Source: Cavia porcellus
Lineage: Eukaryota; Chordata; Mammalia; Rodentia; Caviidae
NCBI RefSeq assembly: GCF_034190915.1
Contig: NW_026947488.1
Span: 320,501-384,500, forward strand
Direction: 5' to 3'
DNA: 64,000 nt
The notes under the pieces were generated by a model. That model saw nothing but the letters and a program-made list of their open reading frames with translations, made no database searches and was not told the DNA's origin. Position numbers and translations under genes: made by a program. The stretch's first letter is position 1. Each line of letters starts with the position of its first letter. This document shows, in pieces, positions 22,504 to 35,460 of the stretch.

Positions 22504-24473
22504 CATGTTCAATACGCTATACCAGGTATCTAGACGTCCTCCACGCCAGCCTCTCGTGCACAGCCAGCCTTTTCACAGGTGGCCGGATCATGGTTATGTG
22601 AAACTGTCACAGGCTACTAATTCATTTAGCAGAGTCCTATCAGTGACTGGGTTTCCTGGAGGAAGAACACTCTGCTGGGGTATCAGAGGCAACAACAAAT
22701 ACAATTACAGCTCGGATGCAATAAAATGCAAAAGGAGCCTCTCTGCTGGGACTGAATGTTTGTGCTTGGCCATGGCCTCTGTCGGGCTGCTGTGCCTTGG
22801 ATGTGGCTGAATACATAGGATACCTCCGAGAAGAGTATGCTAAAATTAAAGTTTCCTTCTTTCAAATGACATACTGGATAAATTGTCTGAACAATCACAG
22901 AACAAGAAGGCAATGCAAACTCAACACTGGTCCCATTCTAATCTTTGGCATATTCCAAAATCCAACACTGAAGCTAGCCCTAATCCTCAGCATGGTGAGC
23001 CCCTAACACTGAACATCATCCTGAACCCAAGGTCAACCATAAACATTAAACCCCAATCCTAAAACTAAACCTAGGCCCACTTAGCTCTGGTAAGAAGAGT
23101 TCCACTGTCTCTTAGCCCTCCCTACCTATTTACCCTTATTCAAAAAATAACCTAATCATACTAAAAACCTAAACCTTGCACCTATACTGCCAGTACCCTT
23201 ATTGCAGCAATTGATCATGAACCCATCTCAAAACCTGGCCTGAGACCTATCTCCAAACTTAAAGGCAAAATTTTTCCTAGCCATAACCCTGATACCACTG
23301 CAGCCCTGTCCCATTCCTAGGCCAAATCCTAACACAATGCCGTGTTAAAACCTACTCATACTCTTAACACTACCAACTCCTTGCAAATAGACTTAATCCT
23401 ACATGCCTTTAATACACCAACAAAACACACTAATCAGGAAACTACTACTACACCAGCATTACCTCTGACTCTACACATAACCCTAACACAAACTCTACTG
23501 GAAAGTCTGAGCTAAGTACTACACCTACCAAGGCCTGCACCAAACAACAATCATGATCCTGACCCTAAACTTCAACTTGAACATAAGCTTTGAACTAATG
23601 CTAATCCTAGCTATCTAAAGAACCCTAACTCCCTTGACCCACTCTTGGCAGTACTTGCATCCTATTCCTGACCGTAGCCTTATACCTAGGCCTGATTGCA
23701 AGCTGCAAATACTTCTGATTTTACCATACAATTAAAACCACACATAAACCTCTCCCTCATTATTGCCCAAGCCTAAGTGGATCTCAAGCCTACGCCCTAT
23801 TTGTCACTCAAACACTAATACTGCCACTCACACTAATAACACTGACTCTAACACTAAGACTAACACTAACAATGATAACGCTAACGCTCACGGTAATGTT
23901 CCTATAATCTATCACCCTAATTTTCAACCAAACACTCAACCTGGTACCATCTCAGGTCTAGGGTTCTTTGTAGCCCTTTGCAAAGCCTCTACATACCTAT
24001 AACATGAGTACTAATCCTGTTGTAACTCTAGGCATAGTCATGAGCCTTAAGCAAAGACCTATCAGTTGCCATAAACCTAGCTCCATCCCTTACCTATATC
24101 CAATCCCTAGCCCTCAGGCTAATCTGAATCCTATAGCAAAGAAAAACCTTGGCCCTAGACCAAAACCTAGCCAGGGTCATAAGAGGCAAACTTACTCAAA
24201 ATCACACTCTAAGCCTAACACAGGTAGATCTCCAAGCACAAACTTAATCGAAAGCTACAAAAACACCTACTGCTAAGGCTACATCTAAAGGTATCCCTAC
24301 AATACACAGAACCCTCAAACCTAGCCTACTGCTAGTGAACATCTATCTCAACTATCAACCCATAGAAAATTTAACCTGGGCCCAAATCAGGTCTTGTGTA
24401 GTCCAGCACTAGCCCTATCTTTCACGTTTCACCTAAGAATAATCCTAAATCTCAACTGAAAGTGAAACCCAAG
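22504..24473 (+). repeat. Higher-order satellite unit A (1.97 kb, internally deleted)
   Basis: Starts at 'catgttcaatacgctat' with an LTR-like block (to about 22,915), followed by degenerate CCCTAA text. The head of the unit is 1,970 bp before unit B, but its tail aligns with unit B at an offset of about 2,467. About 0.5 kb present in units B and C (around 25,400-25,880) is therefore missing. Confidence 0.85.
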
Positions 24474-26948
24474 TATGCTCAATACGCTCTGTCACGTAGC
24501 TCTATATACTCAACACCAGCGTCTTGTGCACACGTCCAGCCTTTTGACACTTGGCTAGATCCTGGGCATGTGGCCCTGGCATAGATAACTAATTCATGTA
24601 GCAGAGTCCTTCCAGTGACTGGATGAGTTTAAACAGGGCAAAATACTCTCATGATGTCATTAGCAACATACTATAGGACACCACCTGGGCTGAAATAAAC
24701 AGGCCAGGGCAGCCTCTTTGCTTGGGCTTAATGTCTGCTCCACCTGGAGCTGCTAATCCTAGGCCATGGCTCTCTGTGAGGCTGCGATGCCTTGGAGCTT
24801 GCTGACTGTATAGGATTACTCTGAAAACTGTGAGCCAAAATAAACCTTTCCTTTTTCGTTAGACATGCTGGGTAAGTTGTCTTAGCAATCAGAGATACCA
24901 AGAACACAAGGCAATGTCCACACTAGTCTTGTTCTGCCATTGAGCATACTCCAAAACCCAACACTGAAGCTAATACACATCAGGAGCATAGTGACTCTCT
25001 GACCCTGAACCTCATGCTAACCCTAATGCTAGCCATAAATATTAAAGCATTATCCTAAAACTAAACCTAAGCCCTCCTACCTCTGGGCATAAGTCTTTTA
25101 CTGTCTCTCATTCAGACCAATTTACTCTTACCATAAACATTAACCTAACCTATACTAGAAGCCTAAAACTTAGAACTTTGCTGCCAGTACCCTTTTCACC
25201 AGAGTTCTTCAGGGACCAACTTTAAACCAGTCCTGAAACCTAGACTTTAACTAAAAGGTAAAACTTGTCCTAGCCCTGAACCTGCTAAAAATCAAGCTCA
25301 ATTCTGTTCCTAGCCCTAATCTTAACATGATATCAGGCCAAATTCCAAGCCTATTCTTAATTCCACACAGTCTTGCCAATAAACTGATTCCTATCAGGCC
25401 TGAGAACACTACACCAGAAATAAAAATTAACGCTGTCCCTACCTTAAACCCTAAGCACAGCTTTAGACCGAACCTAGAAGCAACACCTAAGATAAGCCTA
25501 ACTCTACAGAATTCTCGCCCTCGTCCAGGCACTAGTCCTGGACTTACATTTAGCACAGAATTTAAATGTGAACTCACCTTAAACCTACCCAAGCACTACT
25601 CTAAGCCTTAGGCCAAGAATAACACCAGCATTGTCCCAACAATGGAAGAAACTTAAATCTCACCCCTTCCTTGAAGGAGCCTTACCCTCAGGCGAAATGT
25701 GTTCCTCAGCCTTATGTAACCATGATTGGAAACCTAACTTTCAACGGCAGTCTCAGAACAACACTAGAAACATCCATAAAGGAAACCAAACCTCAAGAGA
25801 AGCTCTAGATTTAGCATGAGCCCTGTCTCTGTTCCTGGTGTGAGATTTCGCATTATATGTCAATCACTGTGCACTTCCACAGTCCTGTATTTCATACCAG
25901 CCAGGAAAATACTACTAGGTCAACATTGCCTCTAACTCTACACATAACACTAACGCAAACTCTACTGGAAATTCTGAGCAAAGCACTGCACCTACCATAG
26001 TCAGCACCAAGCAACAATCATGAACCTGGCGCTAAACTTCAACTCGAACATAAGCTTTGCTCTAGCCTTAATCTTAGCCATGGAAAGAACCCTAATCCGC
26101 TTGACACACTCACAGCAGTACCTGTATCCTATTTCTGACCCTAGCCTTGTACTTAAGCCTGATTCCAAGCTGCAAATACTTCTGATCCTACCATACAATT
26201 AAATCCACACATAAACCTTTCCCTCCTTCTTGCCCTAGCCTAAGTGCATCTCAAGCCTATGCCCTAATCATGACTCAAACACTAATACTGCTACTCACAC
26301 TAACAAGAACATTGACTCTAACACTAAGAGTAATACTAACAACCATAACACTAACACTCATACTAAAGTTTCTACAATCCATCATCCTAAACTTCAACCA
26401 GAACCTCAACCTGGAACCATCTCAACCGTAGGATTCTTTGTAGCCCTTTGCTAAGCCTACAACTAGCTCTTACTTTAGTACTAATTCTGTTGAAACCCTA
26501 GACCTTGTCATGGACTTTCCCTAAAGCAAAGACCAATCAGTAGCCATAAACCTAGCTCCAACCCTTACCCAAATCCAATCACTAGCCCTAAGGCTAATCT
26601 GAATCCTATCCCAAAGAAAAATCTTGGCCTTAGACCAAAACTTATCCAGGATCCTAAGAGGCAACCTGACTTGAAATCAGACAGTAAGCCAAACACTGAT
26701 AGATCCCCAAACACAAAGTTAATCAAAAGCCACAAAAACACCTACAGCTAAGACTATACCTAAATGTATCCCTACAATACACAAAACTCTCAAACCTAGC
26801 CTACTCCTAGTGAACACTTATCTCAACTACCAACCAACGCAAAATTTAACCTGGGTCCAAGTCAGGTCTTGTGTAGCCCAGGACTAGCCCTATCACTCAC
26901 CTTTAACCTAACGATAATGCTAAATCTGAACTGAAAGTGAAACTCAAG
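24474..26948 (+). repeat. Higher-order satellite unit B (2.47 kb)
   Basis: Starts at 'tatgctcaatacgctctgtc' with an LTR-like block to about 24,905, then degenerate CCCTAA sequence. It includes a distinctive less-telomeric patch ('ctcaccccttccttgaagga' near 25,660) that recurs in unit C at an offset of 2,470. By eye the aligned stretches of B and C differ by only a few per cent. Confidence 0.92.
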
Positions 26949-29414
26949 TATCCTCAATATGCTCTGTCACGTAGCTCTATATGCTCAATACCAGCCTCTT
27001 GTGCACACATCCAATCTTTTGATACTTGGCTGGATCCTGGGCATGTGGCACTGGCATAGATAACTTATTCATGTAGCAGAGTCCTTCCAGTGACTGGATG
27101 AGTTTACATAGGGCAAAATACTCTCCAGTGGTATCAGTGGCAGCATACTATAGGACTGTACCTTGGGTGAAATAAACGGGCCAAGGCAGCCTCTTTACTT
27201 GGTCTTAATGTCTGCTCAACCAGGAGCTGCTAATCCTAGGCCATGGCTCTCTGTGAGGCTGCTATGCCTTGGAGCTGGCTGACTCTATAGGATAACTATG
27301 AAATCTGTCAACCAAAATAAACCTTTCATTTTTCAATAAATATGCTGGGTAAGTTGTCTCAGCAATCACAGATACCAAGAAGGAAAGGCAATGTCAGCAC
27401 TCATCTTGCTCTGGCATTGAGCATACTCCAAAACCCAACACTGAAGCTAGTACTCATCAGCAGCATGGTGACACTCTGACCTGAACGTCATGATAACCCT
27501 AATGCTAGCCATAAATATTAAACCATCATCCTAAAACTAAACCCAAGCCCTCCTACTTCTGGGCATATGTATTCTACTGTCCCTCATCCAGACCTATTTA
27601 CTGTTACCCTAAACCTTAACCTAACCATACTAGAAGACTACACCTTAGACCTTTGCTGCCAGTACCCTTTTCACCAGAGTTCTTCAGGAACCATCTTTAC
27701 ACCTGTCCTGAGATCTAGCCTTTAACTCAAAGATAAAACTTGTCTGGGCCCTAAACCTGCTACAACCCAAGTACAGTCCTCTTCCTAGCCCTAATCTTAA
27801 CATGATATCAGGCCAAATTCTAAACATATTCTAATTCCACACAGTCCTTGCCAATAAACTGATTCCTAACTGCCAGAACTAAAAATTAACCCTGTCCCTA
27901 ACTTAAATCCTAAGCATAGTTTTAGACCTAACCTAACAGCAACACTAGAGATAAGCCTAACACTACAAAATTCTCGCCCTCGTCCTAGCACTAGTCCTGG
28001 ACTTAGATTTAGCACAGAACCAAATGTGAGCTCACCTTAAACCTACCCAAGCTCTACTCTAAGCCTTAGCCCAAGAGTAACACTAGCATTGTTACAACAA
28101 GGGAAGAAACTTAAATCTCACCCCTTCCTTGAAGGAGCCTTACCCTTAGGCAAAATGTGTTCCTCAGCCTTATGTAACCATGATTGGAAACCTAACTTTC
28201 AATGGCACCTTCAGTCCCAGAACAACACTAGAAACATCCATAAAGGAAACCAAATCTCAAGAGACACTCTAGATTTAGCATGAGCCCTGTCTCTGTTCCT
28301 GGTGCGAGATTTCTCATTATATGTCAATCACTGTGCACTTCCACAGTACTGTATTTCATACCAATCAGGAAAATACTACTAAGTCAACATTGCCTCCTGC
28401 TCTACACCTAACCCTAACGCAAACTCTACTTGAAAGTCTGAGCAAAGCACTACACCTCCCAAAGTCTGCACCGAACAACAATCATGAACCTGGCCCTAAA
28501 CCTCAACTTGAACATAAGCTTGGTCCTAGCCTTAATCCTAGCCATGGAAAGAACCCTAAACTGCTTGAACCACGGTTAGCAGTACCTGCATCCTGTTCCT
28601 GACCCTAGCCTTATACCTAGGCCTGATTCCAAGCTGCAAATACTTCTGATCCTACCATACAATTAAATCCACACATAAACCTTTCCCTCATTCTTGCCCT
28701 AGCCTAAGTGGATCTCAAGTCTATGCCTTATTCGTGACTCAAACACTATTACTGCCACTCACACTAACCAGAACACTGATTCTAACACTAATAGTAACAC
28801 TAACAACCATAACACTAACAACTCACACTAATGTTTCTACAATCCATCAACTTAATCTTCAACCAGAACCTCAACCTGGTACCATCTCAACCTGGTACCA
28901 TTCTTTGTAGCCCTTTGCTAAGCCTACAACTAGCTCTTACTTTAGTACTAATTCTGTTGAAACGCTAGGCCTAGTCATAGACTTGCCCTAAAGCAAAGAC
29001 CAATCAATAGCCATAAACCTAGTTCCAGCCCTTACCCATATCCAATCCCTAGACCTAAGGCTAATCTGAATTCTATCCCAAAGAAAACCTTTGGCCCTAG
29101 ACTAAAACCTAGCCAGGGTCCTAAGAGGCAACCTGACTTGAAATCCCACTCTAAGCCTCACATGGGTAGATCTCCAAGCACAAACTTAATCGAAAACCAC
29201 GAGAACACCTACAGCTAAGGCTACACCTAAATGTAACCCTACAATACACAGAACTCTCAAACCTTGCCTACTCCTAGTGAACACCTCTCTCAACTACCAA
29301 CCCATGAAAACTTTAACCTAGGCCCTAGTCAGGTCTTGTGTAGCCCAGGACTACCCCATCACTCACCTTTAACCTAAGAATAATCCTAAATCTGAACTGA
29401 AATTGAAACCCAAG
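26949..29414 (+). repeat. Higher-order satellite unit C (2.47 kb)
   Basis: Starts at 'tatcctcaatatgctctgtc', with an LTR-like block to about 27,380 and then the same phrase order as unit B. An 18-bp phrase ('tcaacctggtaccat') is locally doubled at about 28,870-28,902. Confidence 0.92.
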
Positions 29415-29890
29415 TATGTTCACTATGCTCTGTCGTGTAGCTCTATATACTCAACACCAGCCTCCTGTGCACACATCCAGCCTTTAGACAGGTGACTGGA
29501 TCCTGGGCATGTGGCACTGGCTTTGATAACTAATTCATTTAGCAGAATCCTTCCAGTAACTGGATGGGTTTAAATAGGGCAAAATACTCTCCAGTGGTAT
29601 CAGTGGCAACATACTATAGGACTGTACCTTGGGAGAAATAAATGGGCCAAGGCAAGTCTCTTTGCTTGAGCTTAATGTCTGCTCAAGCGGGAGCTGCTAA
29701 TCCTAGGCTATGTCTCTCTGTCAGGCTGCTGTGCCTTGGAGCTGGCTGACCATATAGGATTACTCTGAAAGCTGTCAGCCAGAATAAACCTTTTCTTTTA
29801 CAATAGACATGCTGGGTAAGTTGTCTCAGCAATCACAGATACTAAGAAGGCAAAGCAATGTGAGCACTAGTCTTGCTCTGACCTTCAGCA
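29415..29890 (+). repeat. Higher-order satellite unit D, LTR-like block only
   Basis: Starts at 'tatgttcactatgctctgtc', 2,466 bp after the start of unit C, and matches the LTR-like part of the units through about 29,880. It then leaves the unit ('ttcagcattaggccaaacc') and continues as a different degenerate array. This is the right edge of the higher-order array. Confidence 0.85.
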
Positions 29891-30660
29891 TTAGGCCAAA
29901 CCTAACAGCAGCATCAAACATAATCGTAACCCTACTTGTCTGTAGCCCTGTCATTAAATCTCATCTTAAATCTTCCCTCACACTAATATTACACGTAATC
30001 CTTTTAGTAATCATGCTAGAAATTTATCCCTAAATCTAGCTAGCTCTTATTTTAACACTATACCCAGTGAAATTTTAAACATTTTATCAAATCTTAAAAA
30101 ACCTAAATTGTCATTTGGAACCTAACTACTCAACTTGATACTACCCTTAAAGTGAAACAGAAACCTAAATATAACCTCACACCTATACCTAAGGATAACA
30201 CCAAACTTAAGTATGAAACTCAGTGTTTTAGCATGTACCAAAATACTAGTAGTAACCATAGATTTAGCACTGAACCTAAATGTTTCCTAACCCTAGCTCT
30301 AGCCGTAGCCCTAACTCTAGCCCTTATTCTAACCCTAGCTATAAATCTAACTCTAGATTTAGCCCTGACACTTAATCTATCTCAGACCCTAAACTTAATC
30401 CTAACACTAATCTAATCACTATCGGCACCCTTGCCTTAGCACAAGCCCTAAAACTAGCCCTCAGGCCTAGTCCCAGCATCAAGTAGTCCCTAATAGTAAC
30501 TCTGGTGAAAACCTAATCCCAATCCTTACTAACTCTAAAATTAATCCTGACTCTATCTCTGACCCTAAAAATCAGCAAATATAGCCCTAGCCCTAGCATA
30601 AGCCCTTGTCTAACTCTGTCACTAACCCTGTTGGTATCCTGGCCTTAGTCTTACCAAAGT
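29891..30660 (+). repeat. Degenerate CCCTAA-type array
   Basis: Same degenerate hexamer text. The region 30,285-30,415 is relatively regular ('ctaaccctagctctagcc'), giving a run of LT/LA/LN dipeptides in one frame, which is not a real protein. Confidence 0.88.
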
Positions 30661-31045
30661 GCTAAAACCAGCTGTAATGTTTGATACTTGTTTTCAACTT
30701 GAGAAATTTAGAAGTTTAAACATCAGCAGAGCACCAGGGTTCTCACTTGTAAACCTCCTCATCCTGTGCAAAAGGAGGGCTTGAAGATGGTGTGAGTCTA
30801 CATCCAGCCCACTGGGTTTCAGTCTGCTCACGATATAGGGGAGGAAAGAGGCGTATCCTCCCTGCTTTTGCCTTGTTGCTTTTGCTGTCTTTTACCACCC
30901 TGAAGAGTTGCCTCTGCGCCATGCCATCCTGTTTTAGAGCCAGCTGACTATGGACTGACACCTCCACAAAAAAAACACAAATTTTCTAACTTAGTTTTGG
31001 CTGTTGAGTATTTTGCCACATCAATGAAAGAAGAGTAACCAATAC
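30661..31045 (+). repeat. LTR-like (MaLR-type) block, second type
   Basis: Shares 'gaagtttaaacatcagcaga', 'gcgccatgccatcctg', 'gccagctgactatggactga' and an end 'gaagagtaaccaatacgg' with the block at 43,108-43,505. It differs from the blocks in the 2.47-kb units but has the same overall layout, ending with an 'actaataca'-like terminus typical of MaLR LTRs. Confidence 0.55.
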
Positions 31046-32141
31046 GGTGGCCTTTGGCACAAACCTACCCTTAGTCTTAACTCTAACCATTACATAAACC
31101 AGATGAAAGCACAGCCCTGGCCCTTGCATAGTGCAGGCCCAAATTTTAACATATCCTTAACCTTAGTGATAACCCAATCCTAACTATGTTGGAATACTTA
31201 TCCCAACATTTATAGAACCTTAGCTCAAATCACACAAAAAACTTCAAGGATCCCTAAACATAAAACTAACCCTACTCCTAAACTTGACCTTATTCCTAAC
31301 TATAAACTAACCCTAGCTCTGTCACTAAATCATATCCTAATCTAATCATGCTGGAATCCTAGTGTTAGCACTAGCCCTAATCCTAATGCTAATGCTACTG
31401 GAAACCTGCCATTATTTTTTAAACTAGCTCTAAGATTTACCATAAGCCTAAACCTCACCTAACTCTAGGCCTATACATGACTCAGCTCATACTCTTAGCC
31501 TGAATCCTGACCCCAGACCTAACAGGAAAATGAGAATGGTCCTAAAGCTGTTGGGACTCTAAAACTAACCTACAGTCAAACCAAAAATAAACTCCAACTC
31601 TAGTGAAACCCCAAACCATCCAGGACCTTAACTCTAATGCTGCAAATACTGTATCCAGGTCCTATCTAATCCTCCAGGGAATTCTAACACTAAACATGAG
31701 GCTAACTCTAATGTAAAATGTAACCCAAACATGAAACCTAACATTAATTCTAACCCTACCACTAGCGCTACCTCTAAAGCCAATCTGAGTATTAAGACCA
31801 ACCCTACAGCTAATCTTGTGTCAACCAAGATAGCCAACCAGATCTATACCTATTCCTATTACTAGCCTCAGCCTAACTAACTCTAAACATAACCTTGGTG
31901 GAATCATTACTCTAAAAGTAATCCTAACCCTGACACTAAAGAAATCCCAACTTTAATCTTAGTGGGAGATTAGTTATACCAGAGTACTAACACTAAAATT
32001 CACTAAGGCTCGTGGGACACTAGTTCTAGGGCTAGACCTGTATCAACTCTCGCATTAGCTAGAAGCCTAACCCTAACCATAAGTAAATTAACCCTAATCC
32101 TAACCTTGTCCAACAATAATGCAAAGTTTAAACTGAAGGGA
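31046..32141 (+). repeat. Degenerate CCCTAA array, unit 3
   Basis: Aligns in phrase order with 15,600-16,520 and 50,500-51,435 (for example 'gctaactctaatg' near 31,702). The C-rich strand is on +. Confidence 0.85.
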
Positions 32142-32328
32142 AGGGGTGGCAAATGTTTTACAAACAAGAAACCAAACTGCAATCTGAAGCTTACATATCT
32201 ATTGCAAAGTGTAAAACCTCTAATTAATAATGAATTCTGAGGTTTTAGTTTAGAAAAAGCAACTCAAACATTAACATCTTTTGTCTTAAAAGAAAAACAA
32301 CATACATGTCATGGATTTGCCACACTTT
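32142..32328. mobile_element. hAT-like MITE inside the satellite (unit 3)
   Basis: Third copy of the island at 16,521-16,701. The left end is 'aggggtggcaaatgtttta' and the right end 'atggatttgccacactttg'. The interior 'tctattgcaaagtgtaaaac' and 'ctgaggttttagtttag' is shared. The ends are more decayed than in unit 2. Confidence 0.7.
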
Positions 32329-34963
32329 GAATAGGGAAAACCTAACTCTACCCTAATCATATCCCTAACCTTAACATTGGAGATCTGTAGCTATAGATGT
32401 AGCACTAGCACAAGCCATCACCATAGGCCAGCCATAGGCTTGAACATAATCCTAAATTTAATCCACTTAAAATCATATATCTAACACTAAACCTATGCCT
32501 TGATCTGATTGAACCTTATCTCAAATCCTACCACTAGTCAAGCACTGCTCCTAACATTACTCCAACACAAAACCCTGGTGAAACTCTAACACAAACCTAA
32601 ACATAAACCCAAACTTAACCCCTTATCCCACCCCAAATCTTTAACCTAAACCTAATGCAAAACACAAATCTATACCTAAACCTAAACCAAAAATTAACAC
32701 TAATCTACATCTAAACCTAATCCAAAACTTAACCCTGAACTCTAAAACTGAACCTAACTCTAAGCCTAATCATAAGCATGCTGGAACCCTAGCTTTTTGC
32801 TCTACCCCTAGTCCTGTCTGAAGCATGACAGCACCAAATACTAAACCAAACACTAAGTCTAAACCAAAATTTAAACTTAAACCAATCATACAGGCCCTAG
32901 AACTAGTTCTAACCCTTAACTTTACCTTCACACTAACTCTCAAGGAATATTAACTAAAACCAAGACTAACCTTAATCTTAATACCATCTGTAACTCTAAT
33001 TCTAGTCCTAACATTGGAGAACTGTAAATCTCTCTATAAACCTTAAATGAACCATAACCATAAAAATAGCTCTGACAGAACCCTAGCACTAGTGCTAGCC
33101 CTAGCCTTGACTCAAACACTAGACATAGCCTAAGCCCTAAGTTTAAACTAAAATTAACACTAAACCTCATGCTAACACTAACCTTTGTAAGATCACTGAT
33201 CCAAAACCTAAGTCTAATGCTAAATGCTTCAACTTAACACTAATCTAAATTCTAACTCTAGGAATACTTTCCCTGGTAACAGAAATAGTAATAGACATTG
33301 GGCTTCCCAGGTAAGTGTTGTGTCACTGAGCTATATCCCCAAGCCAAATTCTAACTGTAACATTATAACAATCCCTTAACTTTAACCATCATAAAACAAT
33401 AATCTTAAAACTAACCTTAGATATAACCCAAAATCTAGCACCAAACCTAATTCTAAATATAACCCTAACACTAGTCCTGGCCCTAGCCCAATGACTAAAT
33501 CAAAACCTATCCCTAGCACTAACACTAATCCTAAAATTAATCCAACCCTAAAAGGGTTGGAACTCAGAAGTATCCTTGTGATTATTACTAGACCTAGCCC
33601 TAACACTAACCTTAAATGCAACCTTGTTGGAATCATAACAGTAATTCTTAATGCTATCACTAACCTTAGCCCTAACCCTAACCCAAATCCAAATCCCTAA
33701 CCGTGAAGGTGCACCAATCCAAATCCTAAACAAATGATGTCAGATTCATAGCTCTAGCTGTGGCTCTAGATCAAGTCAGGAAAAGGCCTAACTTTAAGCC
33801 AATCTGTAAACCTAATTGTAATCCTAAGACTAACCCTAACCTTAAGATTGGTCCCACCATAGCCAAAACCTAGACCTATCCCTGGCCCTACCACCAGCCC
33901 TAATCCTAACACTGACCCTGATGGAATTAACCCTAATTTGAATTAGGAGAAATCTAATTTTAAATCTCAAACTAAACTTAATGCTACATTGGTAGGATCC
34001 TAGCCCTGGCTCTATCCCTACTCCAGGTATTAGCCCTAGACCTAATTCTAACACTAAACCTGGCCTTTCTGGAATCCTATTCTTAACAACAACAAGAACA
34101 AAAAGCATAAACATTGTCAAAGCCAAAATAGAGACCTAGTCTGAACTCTAAACCTATACCAAACCCTGGTAGACTCTTAATACTAAATTTAATCTCAGTG
34201 GATCTCAAACCCTTCTTCTATCTACAATCTAAACTAGTTCTAAGCTTTTAAAAAAAAACTCTCAAACACTAAATCTACCAATAACTTTAACCTGGTAAAC
34301 ACTAAATGCCACATTAACCATAAACCTAACAATAATGATGGTGAAACTTGAGCTCTAAATCTTACTCTACTCCTGGTTCAAGCCCTAACCCTAGCATTCA
34401 TCCAGTCGTGAAATCTAACTCTAATCCAAAATCTAATGGTAACCCTAAACAAAACTTAATTGAAATCCTGGTGCAAATTTATGCTTAAACCTATCCTAAT
34501 GCTAACTTGGTTAACATCTACACTTAAACTAAATCCTAGCCATAACACTATTACTAACATTAGCCCTAAGTACAGTACAGTGCTAACTATGTAATGCCAC
34601 CAAACTTTAACTTAACCCTAGCTCTCAACTAATCAATACACATAAGCCAAACCCTTAAACTAATACAACCCTAACTCAGAAAAAAATAGTCACTAGACAT
34701 AAAACATAACAATAGTAAAAAAAAAAACTAAGACTGCTGTAGCCTTTGCCCTAGCCCTAAAACGACACCTTGTCTAGCACCAGCCCTACATGTAACATCA
34801 GTTACCTTGCAGAAACCCTAACTCTATTCATAACCTGCTTGAATTAAAACACTAACCTAATCCTACACCTAACACTACCCACAACTGTGGGAGAAGCCAC
34901 GTGCTAAGTCCAGGCCTAGGCTGAGTCTTAGCCCTAACCCTAACCCTGACCCAAACCCTACAT
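32329..34963 (+). repeat. Degenerate CCCTAA array, unit 3, continued
   Basis: Collinear with 16,702-18,075 and 51,619-53,010, then extends further. Includes some of the least degenerate patches in the window, near 33,665 and at 34,938-34,950 (two to three adjacent near-perfect CCCTAA units). It ends where ERV LTR-like sequence starts at 34,964. Confidence 0.88.
33270..33345 (-). repeat. ID-like SINE fragment, antisense
   Basis: 'cttcccaggtaagtgttgtg' and 'actgagctatatccccaag' match the complement of the 5' half of an ID element inside the satellite array. Short and decayed. Confidence 0.55.
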
Positions 34964-35460
34964 GAAATGAGGAGGAGACTATGATTATGTGAAGGCTGCT
35001 TAGGAACTTAGGCATGACCTGTGAATTAGAAACTCCCCGGGCGCATGGCAGACTAGCCGGGGAATTACCGGTAAACTGTTAATTATATAATTCCAGGACA
35101 CATGTGCCCAGCAGTTCTCAAACCCTGCACATGAACTTCTCATGAGAACACAAACAGGTTTTCAATAGGATGGCCCAGACCTCACACCAGTGTGGGAAAT
35201 ATTTTTACAAAAAGACACCTGGCTTTGTGTCGTTTGTGCTACCCTGTCCTACCCTTGCCCTATGGAGTACCTGAGGATTTTTTCCCTATTACTTGACCCA
35301 AGCTCACTCTGCAGAGCCTTTCTTTCCCTACCTGTAATAAATGTAAAACCTTATTACCATTTGTGCTTCCCTTTAACAATCCCTTGACCAGGGTAGAAAG
35401 AACTTAGAAAACACCTCGACAAGGAGACTTCAGTGCCACAAAACCCGATAACATATTTGG
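34964..35460 (+). mobile_element. ERV 5' LTR, incomplete at its 5' side
   Basis: Aligns with the LTR-like segments at about 40,430-40,920 and 63,640-64,000, from 'aaatgaggaggagactatg' on. An AATAAA signal lies at 35,336-35,341. The LTR end is followed at about 35,455 by 'atttggcacagcc', which resembles the TGG-start layout of an LTR/primer-binding-site boundary, though the tRNA is not identifiable. The first 70 or so bases present in the other copies are missing, with satellite directly abutting. Confidence 0.6.

Noticed and set aside
22504..29890. Regularly spaced repeats suggesting a CRISPR array
   Set aside because: Spacing of 2.47 kb and satellite content in a mammalian context; no short identical repeats with unique spacers.
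30152..30415. ORFs through the arrays with LT, LA, VR or LG dipeptide runs (also 16,004-16,262; 33,382-33,660; 51,858-52,212)
   Set aside because: A six-base repeat gives stop-poor frames of two alternating residues. They follow the CCCTAA period and carry no domain.
34930..34963. A functional telomere or chromosome end
   Set aside because: Only two or three near-canonical units adjoin each other and sequence continues on both sides. It is interstitial.
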